Source: Antedon mediterranea
Lineage: Eukaryota > Echinodermata > Crinoidea > Comatulida > Antedonidae
NCBI RefSeq assembly: GCF_964355755.1
Contig: NC_092670.1
Span: forward strand, 14,631,201 to 14,695,200
Direction: 5' to 3'
DNA length: 64,000 nucleotides
Shown here one piece after another: positions 42,225-53,391 of this stretch; the first letter of the stretch is position 1; every line of letters starts with the position of its first letter. The notes below the pieces were generated by a model, which was not told where the DNA came from, did no database searches, and saw only the letters and a list, made by a program, of their open reading frames with translations. Made by a program: the position numbers and the translations under genes.

Positions 42225-43920
42225 ATGATATCAGTCGAGGACACAAAATTCTTGAACGCTATGCAAAAAGGATGTAGAACAGAAAATGGACATATCCAAC
42301 TGCCATTACCATTTAAATTGGAAATTCCCAAGTTGCCTAACAACAAAGTAGCTGTTGGTAAGAGGTTAATTCAGCTGAGACACAAAATGATAAAACAGCC
42401 ATCATTCGCTGCAAAATATAAAGAGTTTATGACTAGTATCATAGACAAAGGTCAGGCAGAAAAGGTACCTACAGAAGAACTTGTGTGTGAGTGTGAAAAC
42501 GTATGGTATATTCCACATCATGGAATATTTCACCCTAAAAAAACAGAAAAATTGAGGGTAGTTATGGACTGTGCATCACGCTACCAAGGTATATCCCTAA
42601 ACGATATGTTACTCACTGGTCCAAATTTAACTAACAATCTAGTGGGTGTGATGCTAAGGTTCAGACAAGATCGCATAGCAGTCGTTGGCGATGTTGAAGG
42701 AATGTTCCATCAGGTTTTAGTGGCGCCGGAGCATCGAAACTTTTTGAGGTTCTTGTGGTGGCAACATGGTAATTTAAATGAAGAGCCCACTGATTACCGA
42801 ATGCTCGTTCACGTTTTTGGAGCGGCTTCATCTCCTGGCTGTGCCAACTATGGATTTAAAAAAGTAGCAGATTTGTATGAAAACGAGAATGGGACTGATG
42901 CTGCTGAATTCGTCCGCAGAGGATTCTACGTGGATGATGGCTTAAAGGCTGTTCCAACGATCGATGCTGCTATCAGTTTGATAAAGAGAACTGTGGATAT
43001 GCTTAGCAGAGGCGGCTTTAGGTTGCACAAATTTCTCTCTAATTCTCCAGAGGTATTGAAGTCCTTACCCGCCACGTCAATTGCTTCCAAAGTAAACCAG
43101 TTGGACTTGAGTGATCTTCCTACAGAGCGGACGTTGGGTATATTGTGGAATGCAGCGGAAGATACCTTTACATTTGAAGCCAATTTGAGAAATAAGCCAT
43201 CAACTAGAAGAGGTATTCTGTCTACGGTGAGTGCTATATTTGACCCTCTTGGGTTTGTTGGTCCTTACGTTCTGTTGGGTAAACGCATATTGCAGGAGAT
43301 TTGTGCTGGTGGTGCTGAATGGGATCATCCGGTTGGTGAAGAAACCCTTAGATCATGGGAAGAATGGAAAAAGCAATTGGTGTACTTGAAAGACGTCAGT
43401 ATTGAAAGATGTTATAAGCCAATAAGCAATAGAAATTCAGAAATTGTATCCACCGAGCTACACCATTTTAGTGATGCGAGCGAGAAAGGATACGGTCAGT
43501 GTTCATACTTACGACTTGTTGATAAAGAAGGTAAAGTGAAGACATCACTCTTAATTAGCAAATGCCGTGTAGCTCCTAAGAGAATGATAACTATACCAAG
43601 GTTGGAACTGGCAGCTGCAGTGGTATCGGTTAAGGTTGCATCCATGCTGAAAGAAGAGATAGAGTATCCGAACGTCACTGAGTATTTCTGGACTGACAGC
43701 CAAGTAGTCATTGGATATATTAATAATGAAGCGAAAAGGTTTAACACCTTTGTAGCTAATAGGGTGCAACAAATTCACGATGCGAGCACTAGTGGTCAGT
43801 GGCACTACGTAAGCAGTGAGGATAATCCCGCTGATATTGCATCACGTGGAATGGATGCTGAGAAATTGAGAGATTGCGAGAGGTGGTGGCATGGACCAGC
43901 TTTCTTAAACCGTGAAAAAT
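42225..43920 (+). CDS. BEL Pol: Pao reverse transcriptase and RNase H
   Basis: Same frame as Gag. It shows Pao RT blocks LRVVMDCASRYQG, AVVGDVEGMFHQV (first catalytic Asp), HVFGAASSPGCANY and FYVDDGLK (YVDD near 42927), then RNase H elements HHFSDASEKGYGQ, IPRLELAAA and FWTDSQVV. It copies RNA to DNA and removes the template. The frame is interrupted at 43920/43921 by the DIRS element and runs on a few codons into it. Confidence 0.93.
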
Positions 43921-44234
43921 TGAAAATTAAACGAGACTTACCTGTAAGTTGAAGTTTAATTGTAATTCTATGAGTCATCAGCCGGGAGTGGAGGAGTTGT
44001 ACGAGAGAGAGTACCGCGCATGCGTATGCCAGTCTTTAGAGCAGAATACAGGCTCAGTGAGGAGAGTGGAGGAGTCTGGGTCAGGGCCAACCTACGTAAG
44101 GGAGGGCGTACAACTCCTCCACTCCCGGCTGATGACTCATAGAATTACAATTAAACTTCAACTTACAGGTAAGTCTCGTTTAATTTTCAATTCTATTTCG
44201 TCATCAGCCTATGTCGCTACGGAGTAGTACGAGA
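43921..44234. repeat. DIRS left end and internal complementary region
   Basis: 43918-44003 is perfectly complementary to 44107-44192. 44189-44234 is complementary to the right end (48845-48889). The internal region therefore carries left-end and right-end complements joined head to tail, matching the circle-junction template proposed for DIRS replication. Confidence 0.93.
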
Positions 44235-44531
44235 CTTTAGAGCACAGTGAGCCAGTATTCGCAAAACGGTGGAAAAACAGATTAATAAACAAATTAACAG
44301 TCATTCAAGTCGTTTACATTCTTTCAATAGAAAACACTTTATTACCACAAAACTATGTAGTACGATACTTTAGTCTGTAAATAATTAACTGAAATCACTG
44401 TATTTCCTGTATTATACACTGCTTACAGGAAAAATAACATTCAGGTATAATAACACTGTAAAACATACCTTTGGATAGTAACTATAAGAAACATTAACTT
44501 TAAACAATGCAAACATGGTTTCAATAACACT

Positions 44532-45728
44532 TCATTTCTCGCTTGAGCATGACTCAAGAACTGCAGTACCATAATTAAAAGTAGGAGGTGCTATACGATT
44601 ATAATATTTCTGAAAAGTTTCCTCCTTAGCCCAACCAGCTGACTTCATGATGTTGTTTAGGTCAACATTTTTATTTAGAAGATGAGAAGCTGAGGCTGAT
44701 CTGGTACTATGGGGCTTATATTGGACTGTATCTATACCTGCATTACACATGAATTTCTTTACCCAGTGGGACACTGTATCCTTTGAAATGGGCTTATGTG
44801 GGGAAATGTAACTTAACAGTAGCTGTGCCTTATCCTGGCGAAAAACACTTGTACGTGAAAGATATTCTGTCAACAAAGACACAATGCATAATTTTTTGTC
44901 AGATGGAAACGCATTGAATTCCAATGGCTTTTGATGTGAGCCAACCCGTGTATGCTTTAATTTTTCAGTTACATAGAAAACAATTTTATGATCACTCTTT
45001 TCCATATTTGCAATCGAGAGATTTAATATCGTCTGGCACCTTTGACCACTTAAAAGACACAATAAGAACGCCAATCTTTGTGATATTTCTTTCAGCGATG
45101 ATTCTTTGATTGATGGTTGCCCTCTGATGTAATCTAGGGCAACATTGACATTCCATGTATAACTGTACCTTGGTAAAGATGGTCTTAATTCAAAAATACC
45201 CTTCATAAAGCGTTTCACAATAGGTAATTGACCAAAAGATGCATACTCTTGACCTACAGCAAAAAGAGAAGACAACATACTTCTAGCAGTATTAATAGAA
45301 CTGTACGATAAACCTGAATTAAACATATCTGATAAAAACTCAAGTGGTAATGTCACATGTGGTGAAATAATGTCACAATTTTTTCTCTCACAAAATTCAA
45401 ACCATCTGTTAGCCATAGTTTGATATTGAACCTTTGTTCCTGCTCGCCACGATGCTAGTATGATCTCTATTGTGCCTGAGGTAAATCCCTTTGATAATAA
45501 GCTTCTCCTGATACATGACATATGAGCAGTCGTAGTTTCTTGTGTAGAGGATGAATCAATCCCGGTTGTGCTGGCATCAACAGAAGGTCTGGTGCCGGTT
45601 GAATTTGTGTTGCTTCCTTGAGTATCCCCAGCAGCATGGGGTACCACGATTGGGATGGCCAATCTGGTACTACTAGAATTCCCTGCGCCTTGTCTTGTAT
45701 TATTTTCTGTATAACCCTGAGAACACAA
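44532..45728 (-). CDS. DIRS tyrosine recombinase
   Basis: A 398-residue intact frame. The N-terminal ~70 residues are Ser/Thr-rich, followed by a SAM-like core-binding region (about 85-180) and the catalytic domain: SGQRCQT (Arg230), EKLKHTR (Lys region ~257), HSTR (His340, Arg343), SAGW (Trp366) and QKYY (Tyr375/376). It integrates the circular DNA intermediate. Its first 262 nt overlap the end of the RT frame in another phase, a normal DIRS arrangement. Confidence 0.93.
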   Translation of the reverse strand: MCSQGYTENNTRQGAGNSSSTRLAIPIVVPHAAGDTQGSNTNSTGTRPSVDASTTGIDSSSTQETTTAHMSCIRRSLLSKGFTSGTIEIILASWRAGTKVQYQTMANRWFEFCERKNCDIISPHVTLPLEFLSDMFNSGLSYSSINTARSMLSSLFAVGQEYASFGQLPIVKRFMKGIFELRPSLPRYSYTWNVNVALDYIRGQPSIKESSLKEISQRLAFLLCLLSGQRCQTILNLSIANMEKSDHKIVFYVTEKLKHTRVGSHQKPLEFNAFPSDKKLCIVSLLTEYLSRTSVFRQDKAQLLLSYISPHKPISKDTVSHWVKKFMCNAGIDTVQYKPHSTRSASASHLLNKNVDLNNIMKSAGWAKEETFQKYYNRIAPPTFNYGTAVLESCSSEK

Positions 45729-47417
45729 TTAAAAGGGGGAAAGCAATAGAATAATATATTTTGCCATGATATTGTAAACGCATCAATATCTGTTGCATAT
45801 GGATCTTGCCTGTAAGAGATGTATTTATCAAATTGTTTATTTAGTCTTGATGCAAATAAATCAATTGTGGGTAGAACATTAAGTTTCGTTAGAACCTCAC
45901 ATAAGGTTTTAGAATTTAGCATCCATTCTGTATCTATATTCTGTCTTCGAGATTCAAAATCAGCAGTAACATTAAGCACTCCTGGTATGTGGGCTGCAGT
46001 AATCCAAATATTATTACTTTCACAAAATGCCCAAATTGTCCGTGTAATATCATTACAAGGGTCACTGTGACATGTTCCCATATTATTTATAATGGAAACA
46101 GCAGTAGTATTGTCAATCATGAGCTTTACCTGTTTACCTAGAACTTGTTTGGAAAAGGATTTCAGGCCAAAATATGCAGCTAATAGCTCTAAATAATTTA
46201 TATGGTATTTTCTGTCATTTACTGTCCAATGACCACCTGTAGCGGCTTCACCCATTGCTGCCCCCCAACCAGAAAGAGAGGCGTCTGTGTAAATAGTTAA
46301 ATCAATTGCTAAATGTCCAATTACATTAAAACATTGTGGTAGGTTTATCAGCCACCATTGTAGATCCTCAATAGCCGAGGACGACAAGCACATTTTAGAG
46401 TCGAAATTTCCTCTGGCTGTCTTTAAAGCATTAATCTTATCCCTCTCCACTGCCCGATAATGGCATTTACCATATTGTACAGAAGGGAAGCTTGACACCA
46501 TATACCCAATAATCTGTGCTATCTCTCGAATTGTTGGAGTAGATGTTGCCAATATCCTGGTAATACAGTTAGTAAGTCGATCAATTTTTGGACTTGTCAA
46601 AGTAATTTTCATATTACCTGAATTAATGTTAAAACCTAAGAATGTGATACTTTGTGTAGGTATAAAAACTGATTTTTCAGGATGTATGACAAAACCTAAA
46701 TTATCAAACATCTTTATTGTTTCCATAATAGTATCAACGCATCTCTTGTATGTGGATCCTACTAATAGTAAATCATCAATATAGGCACATAAAATATGTC
46801 CTCTCTTTCTCAGAAAACTAAGTGGTGGTTTTAAAAGTTTGGTGAATGTTCGTGGGCAAAAGGAAAGACCATTTGGATATGCTGTAAATTTATAAAGTTC
46901 TCCCTGATAGTGAAATTTTAGATACTTCTGAGAATTCTTGTGTATTCCCACACTATTAATATGCATCCTTTAAGTCAATAGAGGCCATCCAACAATTCTT
47001 CGTTATCATACTTAATGCGGTATTGATTGTGTCCATTTTAAAGTGTTTATATTCAATATATTTGTTTAGTGATTATAAATTTAAGATTATGCGTACCCTA
47101 TTATCTTTCTTAGGAACTGAAAAAATTGGAGATACATATTCCCCTGGTTCATATGCACATTTAACCAGTACACGTTTAGTTAACAGTGTCTGTATTTCAT
47201 GTTCTACTAAGTTGATGTGATTCTTTGCAATAAAATTTGATGGACGTGTAATGGTTTGTGGTGGAGGACTTAAAAATTGTATTATTTCACCCTTCACTGA
47301 ATTTAGGATTGTATGATCAGAAGTTAGTTCTTGCCATTTTTCTATAAATTTTTTCAATTGGCCACCAACAAAATGTTCTACTCGATAGTCTAAGTATCGT
47401 TTAAGATCATTTAACAC
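45467..47417 (-). pseudogene. DIRS reverse transcriptase/RNase H, two lesions
   Basis: The N-terminal part (47417-47073) ends in RT block 1 (FSVPKKDNRVRIILNL) at a TAA. The following bases keep RT similarity (ASIDLKDAY) up to about 46972, where a shift moves to the frame starting 46966. That frame (499 codons) has CAYIDDLL (catalytic Asp pair ~64-65), RNase H residues in TDASLSGWG (Asp228), NYLELLA (Glu260), MIDNTTA (Asp285) and TADFESR, then the DIRS-specific tail DLFASRLN..SYRQDP..DAF..FPPFN. The tail is the region described as Dam-methylase-like in some DIRS elements. One stop plus one frameshift make it inactive as it stands. Confidence 0.9.
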
Positions 47418-47440
47418 AGAGTGTGCCTTTACCTGTGAAT

Positions 47441-48644
47441 CTATCGCCGGTAATTCTTGAACATCCTGCCTCTTTTTCCCTGGTACTGTCCGGACTGTCC
47501 CCTTTGTCCGCTGGCGTGGGGATTTACCTGGTGTTGTTGATAGTTTTGTCGATATGTCTGAGGGTTGTACCCTCTCTGAGGTAAAAAAGGCCTTCTCTGT
47601 GTAGTGTATGGGGCATATCTGCCTACTTGTCCCTGGTTTTTCATAATCCTCCCTTCCAGTTTTGAATCAGTCATAACCTGTTTTAAGTCATTGCCAAATA
47701 GCATTCTTTCAGGTTTGTTTGTTCTTAAACATGCATTTTTGAGGTCTGTGCTTAATAGCGGTCTTAATGTGTCCCTCCTTTTATACGATAACTCTTTGTT
47801 GACAAAACCCAAGAGGGCTACAGAGTCAAACAGGCGGGTAGCTGTTAGCTTATAATCAGGAGCCTTTTTGGATTCTTTCGCCTTAAGCATATCTTCGATA
47901 CAAATAGCAATGGCACTTGTGGCCTTTACGACTGAGTCCTGTAGGGCTGCTACACGCAGATCCCTTTGTTTATTAAAAGACTTCAGTCCATTCCAAATTT
48001 GGTCATTTACTTTTGGTACATATACTTCTTTTAGATTTCCCGGTATCTTATATCTCTCAATGATAGCCTTGCGTTTATCTAGACTCAGTGCAGATTCAAA
48101 TTTAGCATTTATTATCTTTGCGATTTTTTCCGATATGTCAGGCCCAACAGTGTTGTCAACACATAGGGACGTATCTATTAGATTAAGGATGGAGTCTACA
48201 TTTTCCTCCTCCACCTCTTCAGCCTCTTCAAATTCATCCCCTCCGAATATGCTCAAGGCCTCGTCCTCCGATATGGGGTGATTATTTGAGTTATCATTAG
48301 AGGTATGTGCTGCATGTGCAGTATTTGATGCTTCCTGTGAAGCTGGAGTGTATGCTTCCTGTGAAGCTAGTGTGTATGCTTCCTGTGTGAAGCTGGTGTG
48401 TTAATTGCTTCATTTGAAGACAATTGAATAGGCTTGGCTCTACTAAGCTCGCCCAACAGTGTATTAGTCTCTGTCATACTACGCTGCATTGCAGCTAACA
48501 TAACACATTTACAAGCGATGAGCCCTTCGCTGTTGGCGATAGCGGGGGGTCCGTCTCTTCATCGCCTACTACGGCGGGAAGCGCGCCGGCGGGAAAACCC
48601 TCGCTTGACCTAGGCGTAGTAGAAATGTAATCACTGTTCTCCAT
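47441..48644 (-). pseudogene. DIRS ORF1 (Gag-like), frameshifted N-terminus
   Basis: The main frame 48256-47441 is acidic at its start and has a central segment LKEVYVPKVNDQIWNGL and a basic Gln/Gly/Arg-rich end (RGQSGQYQGKRGRMFKNYRR) suited to RNA binding. Similarity extends to a Met at 48644-48642 (MENSDYISTTPRSS), but the region between is broken, including a 2-bp expansion in short tandem repeats of GCTTCCTGTGAAGCTGG near 48330-48405. Confidence 0.75.
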
Positions 48645-48889
48645 AGAGAAAACAAGAAATAACCTGTTCTAAAAAACGGTCTGTAGTGTCTATATACTTA
48701 TCTGAATTGACCAGTCTAGATGGAAATTCTACAAAAACTTTGAAAAACTGTAGTTTGGAAATTTATTCTTCTATCTGATAAGTGAAAATGACTAGCAGCA
48801 TGTACATGAACGGTACAACTGGCATACGCATGCGCGGTACTCTCTCTCGTACTACTCCGTAGCGACATAGGCTGATGACGAAATAGAAT

Positions 48890-49231
48890 ATACAATCAAC
48901 CAGTTACATATTGAAATAAAAGATGACGATGTGGAAGTAAGGCAAGCTAAGGTGTTTGCAACACAAGTGAAAACTGAACTGATTCCAGACATGTTAAGAA
49001 GAACTTCCAGTTGGCACAAGGTACGACAAATACTTGCAAGGTGTTTAATCTTTATTTATAAATTAAGAGGATGGAAGCGATCCGGAGAAGTTACGGTAGA
49101 AGACCTAACTAGAAGTGAAAAATTGATAATTAAAGCTGTGCAATACAATGAATGGAAGGATTTGAATGCGCTGGTGAAGTTAGACCCAGTCGTAGACAAC
49201 GATGGACTGCTGCGTGTAGGAGGTCGTTTAA
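48890..49231 (+). CDS. BEL Pol: segment between RNase H and integrase
   Basis: Continues the BEL frame after the DIRS element: RRTSSWHKVRQILARCLIFI and EKLIIKAVQYNEWKD, then GLLRVGGRL, the conserved lead-in to the integrase zinc-binding region. It is cut at the TTAA (49228-49231) by the next insertion, with the frame resuming correctly at 50338. Confidence 0.88.
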
Positions 49232-50333
49232 AATGGACCTGAAATGGAATTTCGATTTTCAAGAAATTCACACATGTTATTTAAATGTATCAAATTAACA
49301 CAAGCCCATACAAATAAAAACTAAATGTATAGTATTTTGAGAAAAAACGAAATTTTAAGATACCTTGGTAAATTAGCGAAAGTTACTCACGCCATTGCAA
49401 TATTCTATTTCAACGGCCGTCGGGAGCATCTATATTCACGACGGCGATATCGATCGAGAGCGTGTATGCCGCCCGATAGTCCGTGAATGATCGACGGCCT
49501 GGAAAGATACGCGAAGCGTTGACACTAATACTAATTCAATATATAATGTTGTTGAAATATAGTGCCCTAAAATGTACTTTGTTTGTTCTAAAACCCGAAT
49601 TTAGAAGGCCTAGGCCTACCTCCCAAACCTTTACTAATACTAGGCCTAGGCTAGGCGGTGCCCAGCGCGCGGAGTCGATCCACCCACACGTTTCATGTGC
49701 ATCCAAAGCGATATCAACAACTTGCTGCTCATTGTCAAGCCAAAGTAAAATATGAATCAAATTCGTTTTCGAACTGCCTGATTCGTGAACAAATAAATTA
49801 CCATCTCATATTACTAATTTAATTCTGCTAAACTATAAACTAAAGAAACTTAACACATTTTAGCAGTATAAATTACAAACGAATACAAAATACACGAACG
49901 GAAAATATGGATACGCATCATTGCACACGGCGCTGTATCCCGGACAACGTTGCCAGGCTAACGTCGGTATTGCCAGAAAAAAACCGTTGATTTGGAGATT
50001 TTAAATCGTCATTTACTCGATGACTAACCGTTTATACGGTAATAATTTTATCTAAAAAAATTCTAAATACGTTTCTGCAAAAGCACAAGCATTTTTTAGA
50101 AAATACTCCATAGATTTCAAGAGTTATAGCCAAAAAACTGCAAATTGTCCATTGGAGGGATAGGAATATATTCGCAAAGTGACGTCACCCGCGAATTTTT
50201 TTGATTTTCAAATGGGGCTTTCCCCAAAAGGGCGAATTTATATTTTATAACAATATACATTCTAGCAACACCTAATAGCCCCCAAAACATCATTCTAAAA
50301 TGAAAAAAATCGAAAATCCATTTCAGGTCCATT
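49232..50333. mobile_element. 1.1-kb TTAA-flanked TIR element inside BEL pol
   Basis: Inverted ends AATGGACCTGAAATGGA are flanked by TTAA at 49228-49231 and 50334-50337. Similarity of the ends extends inward (TTTCGATTTT). The BEL coding frame is continuous across one TTAA when the insert is skipped, which fixes the borders. No transposase seen; probably piggyBac-type by target site only. Confidence 0.88.
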
Positions 50334-50337
50334 TTAA

Positions 50338-51525
50338 AGAAAACTAATCTACCAGAAGAAATTAAACATCCAGTAATCATCCCTGCAAAAAGTGATTTAA
50401 CCTGATTAATAGTCAGTCATTACCATAATCAAGTGTACCACCAAGGTAGAGGGATTACTCTTAATGCGGTGCGAGCTGCTGGGTTCTGGATGATAGGTGG
50501 CGTGGCATCTGTCTCGAGATATATTCACGACTGCACGGTATGTCGTCGACTTAGACGACCTACAGAACTCCAGCGTATGGCAGATCTACCAGTCGAAAGA
50601 GCCGAGGCAGGTCCTGCCTTTAGTTACTGTGGCGTAGACTTCTTTGGGCCGATCATTGTAAAAAATGGTAGAAAGGAACTTAAGCGCTATGGTGTGCTAT
50701 TTACATGTTTGGTGTCTCGAAGTGTGCACCTGGAGATAGCCAGCTCGTTATCGACAGATTCCTTTATGAATGCCTTTCGGCGATTTTTATGTAGGAGAGG
50801 ACCCGTCAGACAAATGAGGTCCGACCAAGGAACCAATTTTATTGGTGCCACAAGAGAGCTGAAGGAAGCAGTAAAAGAGATGGATCAAGAGGCAATTCGC
50901 ATAAATATGCTAAGGTTAAATTGTGATTGGAAATTTAACACACCCACTGCAAGCCATCACGGAGGAGCTTGGGAGCGTATGATCAGAACAACCAGAAACA
51001 TTTTTGATAGCTTAATGCTTCAGCATAAGGCGTTATTGAATGATGACATGCTGAGCACATTTATGACAGAAGCAGAAGCAATAATTAACAGCAGACCTTT
51101 ATGTGCTACTAACGATGCATCTTTAGAACCGTTGACACCATTTTACTTGTTAACGATGAAAAGCAGTGCGGTGTATGCTCCGCCAGGAAACTTCAAAAGG
51201 GACGGGAAGTTTAGCCGGAAGCTCTGGAGAAGAGTCCAGCACCTGGCGGATACGTTTTGGAGTAGATGGCAAAAAGAATATATTATCAATTTACAGCAAA
51301 GACAGAAGTGGACTAAGAAGAAAAGAAACATAAGCATTGGAGATATTGTACTTTTGTATGAAGAAGGTGTCCCGAGAAATTATTTGGGAGCTTGCTCGAG
51401 TTACCAATACCAAGCCGAGTGATGATGGTTTAGTGAGAAGCGTCACTGTCTTCGTTGGACGAAGAAGAACAACATTGGATAGGCCAGTAACCAAGATTGT
51501 GTTGTTGGTTCCTAAAGATCAGTAA
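50338..51525 (+). CDS. BEL Pol: integrase
   Basis: Resumes with NLPEEIKHPVIIPAKSDLT, a TGA at about 50404, then HYHNQVYHQGRG (zinc-binding His), CTVCRRLRRP (Cys pair), and the DDE core: CGVDFFGPI (Asp), RSDQGTNF (Asp), HHGGAWERM (Glu). A C-terminal FWSRWQKEYI..GDIVLL domain follows. Near 51375 the frame shifts by one, and the remainder (ELARVTNTKPSDDGLVRSV) ends at a TAA at 51523-51525. Confidence 0.9.
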
Positions 51526-51650
51526 TCTAACACTGCATTTGTAGAAATTATATAATTTAGTAATTGTTTGAATCTTACTTCGTTTATCATTGATAATTAT
51601 ACCATTGTTTAATTTGTTTGTTAGAAATTGTAGTCAATTTATGGGAGGCC

Positions 51651-52495
51651 TGTACTGATTTCTAATCAGTAGGTTAATTTTTATAGCGCCATCGTGCGGG
51701 TCCTTTTGGACAGATATGAGAACGTGATATTAATTGTTTGTTTAGAGGACATAATAATCAACAAAGTTGTTATGTTGAATTTGAGCTACGATACCGGAAC
51801 CGGTAATGCTTTGTTATAGATGTTTTTAGCTTTAGTTATGATACATTTAATATTCGTGACTCCTTCTTGCTTAGGCAGATTGGCATTATTTAGATGGCGA
51901 GGTCGTTTAGACTCGCCGCCTAGAGCATGGAGGGTTGGAGTGGCATGGCCGGAGCAGGTTGTCATGGGTGTCGCTGTTCTGTGGAGCCCACCTTTATGCC
52001 CTCAGTTTGTTTGTTTACATTGTTTATTTAAATTTTTATTTACTGATTATTATCATTACGTTTACTGATAGCAGAATGATTGTAGAAGTTATGACGTGAA
52101 CTTTAAGATTACTTTATAGTTATTTAGTCTATTTAAGACATGCAAATTTGCATCATGTATCACACAGTTAGCTGCACGTCATGGTGTGTTGTGCACGTCT
52201 GAGCGGTCGTTCCGCTTGACGAAGCATAGATTACGTCATGTATGGTTGAGATACGTCATTGTTCTCTTCCTAAGTTTTAATGTTGTATTTACCTCAGTTT
52301 GAGGTTGTATTTGCTGATTGCTATTACTTGTTTGTTTTCAGTAATTTACGGCTAGAGGCTAGGAGGCTAGAGGCTAGAGATTAGAGGTTAGAGATAAGAG
52401 GTTAGAGATAAATGAAGAAATAAAGGCTGTAATACAGCATAAATGAGCCAGTAAATTCGTCGGTAGCGTTTCATTCTTAAGTACGTGTACTTACA
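51651..52495 (+). repeat. BEL 3' LTR
   Basis: 845 bp, nearly identical to the 5' LTR; the extra length is one additional 14-bp copy of the AGAGGTTAGAGATA-type repeat near 52395. A purine-rich ATGGGAGG tract precedes it as the likely polypurine primer. The octamer palindrome is at 52140-52153. Confidence 0.95.
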
Positions 52496-52500
52496 ACATG

Positions 52501-52671
52501 GTTACAATAATGTTATTTTAACGTTTTTAAAACCCCATAAAAAGCGAAATATGTTTTAAGAACTGAAATTTTAGGTTTTTAAAACTCTACAAATTAACGT
52601 TTTTTAATACGAAAAATATCGTTTTTAAAACCAAAACAATACGCCAAAAAACGTTACTTTAACGTTATTTA
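52501..52671. repeat. AACGTT-rich repeat, middle piece
   Basis: Contains repeated AACGTTTTTAAAA and ACTCTACAAATTAACGTTTT. With 39285-39327 and 57438-57740 it forms one repeat block split by the BEL and Gypsy insertions. Confidence 0.75.
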
Positions 52672-52798
52672 TGTCACAGTATCGTGCCCCGACTGAGGGC
52701 GCTATGTCTTGATCTGAATAAATATGGCCACCGAGTAACACGAGTTATTTAGTCCGTATCTTTATTGTTATATTCTACCATTCACGAAACGTAAAACA
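52672..52798 (+). repeat. Gypsy 5' LTR
   Basis: A 127-bp LTR, unusually short, with AATAAATATGGCC near 52715 that may provide the polyadenylation signal or TATA-like element. Confidence 0.93.
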
Positions 52799-52816
52799 TG
52801 GTGGCAGCGGTGCTCA
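52799..52816 (+). promoter_or_regulatory. Gypsy primer-binding site
   Basis: TGGTGGCAGCGGTGCTCA immediately after the LTR begins with the TGG expected to pair with a tRNA 3' CCA end. The tRNA species was not determined. Confidence 0.7.
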
Positions 52817-52919
52817 TTGCAAGAAAAGATTAGTCTGAATTGCACACTGAAACACAGATAAGTAAAGTAAGATATTTACTGTTAAATCTAACGAGATATA
52901 TACGACTAGCCTAGCCAGC

Positions 52920-53390
52920 ATGATGGCAGACGGCGAGGAGGGCGTGCAAAATGACGCACATGGCCTGCAGGATGAAGCTAACGGCAACGGACTGCCGACG
53001 ATACAAATGCCTGTCCCGATGTTCAATGTTAAACCCCCAGAACCGGTAAAACTAGACACAAATGGTAAACAGGAAAATTGGAAATTATGGAAGCAGCTTT
53101 GGACACATTATACCATTGCTAGCAACCTAGATCATCCATCACGATCACCTCATTTTAAGAAATCATTACTGATCTCTACCATGGGTGTTGATGCACTCCA
53201 AATATATAATGGATGTGACCCACTAGAATCTGACACGTGTGAGGAAATCATACAAAAATTGGATACGTTTATTCTTGGTGAAACCAATGAAATTTTTGAA
53301 CGATATAAATTCAATTCCCGAAAACAAGAAAAGGCGAGTCAATTGACACATATATAAATGTTTTGAAAAAACCTGTAATTTCTGTGATTG
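52920..53390 (+). pseudogene. Gypsy Gag N-terminal part, two frameshifts
   Basis: The frame from 52920 (145 codons) has an acidic start and the gag-like segment NWKLWKQLWTHYTIASNLD, HFKKSLLISTMGVDALQIYN. From about 53328 the similarity moves to a second frame (ESIDTYINVLK) and from about 53366 to a third (TCNFCDC) that joins the Pol frame. So two small indels within about 50 bp separate Gag from the rest. Confidence 0.85.
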
Positions 53391-53391
53391 C

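Larger units (their letters stand above)
43921..48889 (-). mobile_element. DIRS-type tyrosine-recombinase retrotransposon inside BEL pol
   Basis: A 4.97-kb element with coding strand minus: ORF1 (48256-47441), RT/RNase H (47417-45467) and tyrosine recombinase (45728-44532). Ends are non-identical inverted repeats (34 bp perfect: 44000-44034 with 48819-48853) plus an internal complementary region at 44107-44234. There is no target duplication, only the shared triplet AAT at both borders. RT and ORF1 carry breaks; the recombinase is intact. Confidence 0.93.
39328..52495 (+). mobile_element. BEL/Pao LTR retrotransposon with two nested insertions
   Basis: LTRs 39328-40158 and 51651-52495 (TGT..ACA ends) are flanked by the 5-bp duplication ACATG (39323-39327, 52496-52500). 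One long frame encodes Gag, A17-type protease, Pao RT, RNase H and integrase, broken by two TGA codons, a frameshift, a DIRS element (43921-48889) and a TTAA-flanked element (49232-50333). Without those inserts it is about 7.1 kb. The LTRs differ by three substitutions and one 14-bp repeat-unit indel, so it inserted recently. Confidence 0.95.
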
